Of a stretch of DNA of 10,200 nt, positions 6,846 to 10,200 are shown piece after piece. The number at the start of each line of letters is the position of its first letter. The stretch's first letter is position 1. The notes under the pieces were generated by a model. The model was not told where the DNA came from. It saw only the letters and a list, made by a program, of their open reading frames with translations, and searched no databases. The stretch lies in the NCBI GenBank assembly GCA_032353305.1, contig JAUCNG010415800.1:1-10200 (forward strand). Direction: 5' to 3'. The stretch is from Cephalothrix spiralis (taxonomy: Eukaryota; Nemertea; Palaeonemertea; Archinemertea; Cephalotrichidae). The translations under genes were made by a program, and so were the position numbers.

Positions 6846-7331
6846 CATCGTGTCCCAATAAAATGAATACCCAGATGACGTCATACTGTCACTCAATTAT
6901 GAATATTTTAATAATTGCAAAACATACGCCTTTGAGAGCATGGTCTACTATCCCGAATAAAACAGAAAAGGGAGCTACTATGATTCTCCCGAAAAACCTC
7001 TGGTTTCATTTCCCCATCCTAAATCCCACAATAATTCGAGAGATTGCTATTTTTAATCAATTTTTTTGTGAATTGATTAAGGAATTAAAAAAAATTAAAA
7101 AGTCCTAAAAATTCACAAACATTTTTTTCCATGAGATAGGAAAAAATAGGATGGGTTGAACTTTCTGGTCCTTTAGGGAAATTGATGTAGCTCAGATTTG
7201 CACCAAATTTATTTTACTTGAAAGAGAAGAACATGTGCTCTCTAGTGATCACTAGCAGCGATATGGTTAATTCATAATTAAGGCACAATATGACGTCATC
7301 TGGCTGGTATACATTTTATTGGGACACCCTG
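6846..7331 (+). mobile_element. 486-bp MITE of the TA-flanked CAGGGTGTCCC family (copy B)
   Basis: The left end CATCGTGTCCCAATAAAATG and the reverse complement of the right end, CAGGGTGTCCCAATAAAATG, start inverted repeats of about 40 bp that continue through ATACC to CAGATGACGTCATA. TA flanks both ends (6844-6845 and 7332-7333), as expected for Tc1/mariner-like elements. Each terminal repeat contains the palindrome TGACGTCA (6876-6883 and 7291-7298). The plus-strand open frame at 6815-7108 crosses the element border and has no transposase motif, so it is judged chance. Confidence 0.9.
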
Positions 7332-7383
7332 TATCTTACTACTAAAACTGAACTTATATTTTCATCTTATCTATTTGTTCTAG

Positions 7384-7543
7384 TTTGTTGATCCTTACCC
7401 ATATTTCGAGAAATGCTGGCAAGATTACTGTACTTGTAACCACACTGTGCGTGCTGACTGTGTCTGTAATACTTTTGAAGAATACGCAAGAGCTTGTTCA
7501 AAACATGACGTTTTCGTCAACTGGAGAAAGGAAAAATTCTGTC
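7384..7543 (+). CDS. Exon D: remainder of the C8 domain
   Basis: This exon encodes residues 162-214 plus the first base of codon 215. The acceptor is CTATTTGTTCTAG and the donor TGTC|GTATGT, with phase 0 at entry and phase 1 at exit. Seven cysteines occur at exon residues 11, 16, 18, 26, 28, 38 and 53, in the C8 arrangement CWQDYCTC...CVCNTFEEYARAC...VNWRKEKFC. The YAxxC and WRxxxFC motifs are diagnostic for C8. NHT at exon residues 19-21 is a potential N-glycosylation sequon. The joined codon C|CT gives Pro, producing FCP before the TIL exon, the usual transition in vWF-like proteins. The end of a TA-flanked MITE lies only 52 bp upstream of the acceptor. An overlapping ATG-started frame at 7385-7585 is a shadow that runs through the donor. 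Confidence 0.92.
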
Positions 7544-8297
7544 GTATGTATCATATTCACCTTGACCTTGACTTTTTTACTCTAATAACTGTTAAGAATG
7601 ATTCAAGTTGTGTTTAAATGGCATTCCTTTAAAGTGTCCTATTTTTTTCTGGCCTAAAGGTGTCTTGTATAAAATCATAGTGTCGATTAAAAGAAGACTT
7701 TTCATCTTGAAAAAAAGTTATCTAAAGCAAAAATTAAGAAATGTTAAAATTCGGTCGAAAATATCCATTTAAGGTAGAAAAAAATATTTGTTTATATACA
7801 TTGGATATTTATGGATTTTTTTTAATGATAATTTTGTATCAAAATCGAATGCAATTTTTTTATTTATTTAAGTTTTATATATTTTGTCTAAATTTTTCAA
7901 ATGATATCGTTGCACCGCTAAAAATATCGAGCAATATCAAAGTATCGACATCGGTTAATGTTTATTTAATGGGCACATCTGGTCAACACTTGAGATAGTT
8001 GAATCGAGTACATTGATGTATAAAGGGTTATAGGTTCAAACTGACGCGTGTCTAATCTCCTGTAAAAAAATTTAACAATTTAATTTAATAAACTATTTTA
8101 CAAAATGTTTCTAACTTTTTTTCACCCAGAAAATTTTACGAAGTAAAAACTATCTTGTTTTTACTGATGTCGTAATTTTTGACAAATTTGACAAAAAATG
8201 AAATAAAATCCAATTTTTACGACTCGCGCCTTTAGCGCTCGCTATTTTTACGTAATTATGACACTTTCTGATGGTCTTCAAAGAGGATAGAGAACAC

Positions 8298-8333
8298 TTT
8301 TATGGTATTTATGGTATTTATTGTATTTATTGT
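8298..8333 (+). repeat. 9-bp tandem repeat, 4 copies
   Basis: Two copies of TTTATGGTA are followed by two copies of TTTATTGTA, a small tandem array inside the intron before exon E. Confidence 0.85.
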
Positions 8334-8439
8334 ATTTTAAGACTTCATTGATGGTTTTCGTTCTTATATAGCTAGGCTTGGGATGCCTAAGGATTGCTTG
8401 TCCTGGGTGGAAAGTTTAAGTATGATGACTTTTTTTTAG

Positions 8440-8490
8440 GTCATCAAAATTATTGATGACGTTGCCGCGGCAGACGATGTGAGCTGCCGC
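8440..8490. repeat. Two adjacent short hairpins
   Basis: GTCATCAA (8440-8447) pairs with TTGATGAC (8453-8460) around a 5-base loop. Directly next, GCGGCAG (8467-8473) pairs with CTGCCGC (8484-8490) around 10 bases. The GC content here is well above the surrounding intron. I do not recognise a family. Confidence 0.6.
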
Positions 8491-8872
8491 GCGAGATATT
8501 GCCCTAAAATTCCACACAGGTTGATTGTGAGATCGAGACTAATTTGGACTTTCATTTGAACCTGCCATGGACACCAGAGCAGTGGTTTATAAACCTGTTC
8601 TTGTTTTGCTGATAATTTCTTAAATAAAAATTAAAAATTAAAAACATATTTTCCAAAAGCAACATAAGTTATGATTTATGATTTCTCATATATTTGGCAT
8701 GTCTTTTAATTCTGCCTCTCCTACGTTTTTGGAAAGTGTCTCTGACAGGACTGGCATAGAACATAAAATTGGTTATAGATTAATTTAGGTTCCACTCTAG
8801 CCTTAAATATTTATGAACTGGCTCCTGTCCCATTCCCTTTGATCTATAATGTCATTTCTCTTTTTATTCTAG

Positions 8873-9104
8873 CTTTGGATTGCAAGAATGATATGGTTTA
8901 CGACCACTGCGGAAACTCCTGTCCCAAGACCTGTAAAAATAAAGAATACAGTTGCATTGATGACCATTGTGTTGATGGTTGCCACTGCCCAACGGGTACC
9001 AAACTATGGGGACAAAAATGTGTTAAGGAAGACAAGTGTCCTTGCACTCGCCATGGAAAGGAATTTGCTGATGGCACCGTCCTGGAAAAAGTGTGTGACA
9101 AATG
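8873..9104 (+). CDS. Exon E: TIL (trypsin inhibitor-like) domain and start of next Cys-rich segment
   Basis: This exon encodes the rest of codon 215 and residues 216-291. The acceptor is TTTTTATTCTAG and the donor AAATG|GTAAGT; it enters in phase 1 and leaves in phase 2. The first ten cysteines (exon residues 3, 12, 16, 20, 27, 32, 36, 38, 49, 55) give the ten-cysteine TIL pattern, including CGNSCPKTC, CVDGCHCPTGT and KCVKEDKCPC. In D-assemblies TIL follows C8 and is structural; protease inhibition cannot be assumed. After TIL comes GKEFADGTVLEKVCDK and a split TG codon. If the next exon supplies C or T it becomes Cys, which would fit the usual CxxCxC start of the TIL-E/vWC-like segment. That exon is not visible up to 10200. 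An ATG 34 bp upstream of the exon is in frame through the acceptor, but the splice site and family alignment favour the exon start given. Confidence 0.93.
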
Positions 9105-9184
9105 GTAAGTCAGTTAACATTGCTTTAACATTGCTTATCATTCTCACTTGTCAGGGTTCGAACCTTGCTCATTTCATGTCTAGT

Positions 9185-9360
9185 TACCGATGATTTAGAT
9201 ATCGATTATGCCAGGGTATTATGAAATAAGATCTAATACCCTGGGAACTAGGATAATTGCTTATGTGTATTAGGACCTAGACCTAAATCATCCGTAAACC
9301 GGGTAGAACCCAATTATAGGATGATTTAGGCATTTTTTTCTTAAATTACTTGGTTTACGG
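9185..9360. repeat. Small nested fold-back element(s)
   Basis: CCAGGGTATTA (9211-9221) has a perfect inverse at 9234-9244. Outside it, CCGATGATTTAG (9187-9198) matches the inverse of 9283-9294 at 11 of 12 positions. GGATGATTTAGG recurs in direct orientation at 9319-9330, and CCGTAAACC (9292-9300) pairs with GGTTTACGG (9352-9360). This looks like one or two overlapping small MITEs just downstream of the exon E donor. Confidence 0.65.
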
Positions 9361-9756
9361 ACACCGCCGGTGAAAAATTCCGAAAAATGAAAGTTTCTTT
9401 TTACCACCGACGGATTTTATAGCCGTCGAATGAGAGAGAAAAAACGTCGGTGTTAAACGAAAACTGACGCAGACTGGATTTTCGGACAGAGTTTAAAAAA
9501 ATATTTGTCTGTATGAAGATATTTTTTTTATTTGGAACAGATTTTAAAATGCTCAATTCAACATTTTATCATAAAAACAGCTCAAATTATACTTCAGAAT
9601 TGTTTTTGCTGTGGACGAGATTTTTGATCAGTTGGGACCGATTTTGTTTTTACCGCCGACGAGATTTCTTTTGAAAAGTCTTAAACATTTTTGTTTTAAT
9701 TTTTTTTACCGCCGCCGACGGTATTTTTTGAAAAGTTTGTCCGTTTTAAGTTTTAA
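9361..9756. repeat. Dispersed ACCRCCGACGG repeat with a tandem pair of about 55 bp
   Basis: Variants of ACCGCCGACG occur near 9363, 9403, 9651 and 9708, with inverse copies near 9422 and 9450, in otherwise AT-rich DNA. The last two begin a tandem pair (9647-9700 and 9703-9756) sharing TTTTTACCGCC, GACG, TTTTGAAAAGT and a GTTTTAAT end. The plus-strand open frame at 9611-9841 runs through this repeat and is not credible as a gene. Confidence 0.65.
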
Positions 9757-9773
9757 TAAAAATACGGCCTTAG

Positions 9774-10200
9774 TCCCCGCAAGCTCGCATGTATTTTCTC
9801 GTCTTAGAATTCAAACCGAATTTTCTTGTGAGTTCAATTAAGGATTCTACGGAGCAACTATTTAGCACGATTAAATATCAGGATGAAAAATATCTTGTGA
9901 AAAATGAAATGGCAACACGACGTAAAGAAGTTTTAGTTTCATTTACTAATGATCAACTTTGGCTGCTTTTGTAGCCCGAAACGCCAGTTCATTTCAAATT
10001 AGATTTTGAAACTTTAAAAGGTGCCCCTCTTCCCAATAAAAAAAAGAAAAAGCAACTTAATTCGTTTTTTCTGATTCCAAACCTAAACTTGGTTTAACCG
10101 GTGGTGATGGCGCATTTGTTAATGAACTACGAACTACGAATATATTTCTTTTCAATAAGTACAACATAAAAATAAAAATAAATGTACATAGTGAGGAAGT
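9774..10200 (+). pseudogene. Possible decayed protein-coding fragment, family unknown
   Basis: An open frame from 9774 to 9974 encodes a mixed, protein-like sequence in its second half, for example KYLVKNEMATRRKEVLVSF. It ends at a TAG, but the same frame stays open afterwards for about 40 codons with similar composition (PETPVHFKLDFETLKG, then a lysine run from AAAAAAAAG). Past a further stop, another frame near 10080-10200 is also protein-like. This fits an old inserted or processed coding fragment with an internal stop and a frameshift. I do not recognise the family, and chance remains possible. It does not continue the vWD gene, since no cysteine pattern is present. Confidence 0.25.

Larger units (their letters stand above)
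5994..7383 (+). other. Intron between exons C and D (phase 0)
   Basis: The intron runs from GTACGT to TTGTTCTAG and contains two MITEs (6070-6520 and 6846-7331). The stretch between them, 6525-6845, holds no feature I can support. The acceptor-proximal 52 bp contain TACTACTAAAACTGAAC, a plausible branch-point region, followed by a pyrimidine-rich tract. Confidence 0.85.
7544..8872 (+). other. Intron between exons D and E (phase 1)
   Basis: The intron runs from GTATGT to TTTATTCTAG. The part 7544-8297 is very AT-rich, and the open frame at 7741-7998 looks like chance, being dominated by Phe, Lys, Ile and Leu without any domain pattern. A 9-bp tandem repeat sits at 8298-8333, and a locally GC-richer patch with two hairpins lies at 8440-8600. 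Nothing else is recognised up to the acceptor. Confidence 0.8.
1774..9104 (+). other. Partial multi-exon gene encoding a vWD-C8-TIL secreted glycoprotein (hemocytin/vWF-like)
   Basis: This is the span of the only gene supported here. Five exons (1774-1946, 4676-4856, 5863-5993, 7384-7543, 8873-9104) have AG acceptors and GT donors, and their phases match at every junction, giving about 291 continuous residues. Domain order is the second part of vWD (residues 1-117), C8 (about 140-214), TIL (about 218-270), then the start of another cysteine-rich segment. In this family, D-assemblies are secreted and disulfide-rich and support multimerisation, clotting or mucus formation; insect hemocytin acts in haemolymph clotting and haemocyte aggregation. 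The first part of vWD, the signal peptide and everything after TIL lie outside the window. Alternatives are an SCO-spondin-, mucin-, otogelin- or zonadhesin-like gene. The domain call is firm and the orthologue is not. Confidence 0.9.

Noticed and set aside
7741-7998. Plus-strand 85-codon open frame in the intron before exon E
   Set aside because: It is dominated by Phe, Lys, Ile, Leu and Tyr from A/T tracts, with no cysteine pattern or recognisable motif.
7995-8045. Weak tRNA-like pattern (TAGTTGAATCGAG, a TACAT/ATGTA hairpin, GGTTCAAAC)
   Set aside because: The A box fits at only about 7 of 10 fixed positions, spacing is short and there is no acceptor stem. It may be a decayed SINE but is not supportable.
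8839-8872. Start of a separate small protein at the ATG at 8839, just upstream of exon E
   Set aside because: The frame is simply open through the acceptor tract. The phase match to exon D and the C8-to-TIL continuity show an internal exon.
9155-9164. Perfect B-box-like GGTTCGAACC, suggesting a tRNA or SINE on the plus strand
   Set aside because: No credible A box or anticodon arm lies at the right distance upstream; the preceding bases are the exon E donor and an AT-rich repeat of TTAACATTGC.

Overview
This window is eukaryotic. It is AT-rich, and its coding signal is carried by five short exons with GT...AG borders, separated by long introns packed with transposon remnants. The protein type (von Willebrand factor type D, C8 and TIL modules) and the short inverted-repeat elements with TA-flanked CAGGGTGTC ends suggest an invertebrate, most likely an arthropod such as an insect. 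The organism assignment is inference; no single feature fixes it.

The only gene supported is the middle part of one large plus-strand gene. Exons at 1774-1946, 4676-4856, 5863-5993, 7384-7543 and 8873-9104 join in frame, with boundary phases 1-0-1-0-1-2, into about 291 residues. In order these are the second part of a vWD domain (with the CGLCGN motif), a complete or nearly complete C8 domain, a ten-cysteine TIL domain, and the start of a further cysteine-rich segment. This is the D-assembly of secreted multimeric proteins: hemocytin/hemolectin in insects, and vWF, gel-forming mucins, SCO-spondin and otogelin in vertebrates. Both gene ends lie outside the window, so the exact orthologue cannot be named.

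Most of the remaining sequence is repeats. The 5' flank (1-1773) holds a degenerate TGCAG repeat, an inverted-repeat MITE (888-1290) and a decayed copy of a TA-flanked MITE (1309-1728). The intron at 1947-4675 holds an element with CAGGGTGTC-type ends (2003-2345), a decayed fold-back (2457-2720), two minus-strand tRNA-derived SINEs (about 2760-2907 and 4258-4370) and, between them, a 1.3-kb composite fold-back element (2935-4212) whose left arm carries an expanded 34-bp minisatellite. The intron at 4857-5862 holds a 557-bp MITE with a perfect 35-bp terminal repeat. The intron at 5994-7383 holds two MITEs (6070-6520 and 6846-7331). The intron at 7544-8872 holds a 9-bp repeat and a locally GC-rich patch. 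The 3' flank (9105-10200) holds a small nested fold-back, a dispersed CCGACG repeat and a decayed protein-like stretch.

No bacterial-type operon, CRISPR array, rRNA or functional tRNA gene is visible. The most unusual arrangements are two same-orientation copies of one MITE family, each ending about 50 bp upstream of a 3' splice site, and the composite fold-back with an asymmetrically amplified minisatellite.
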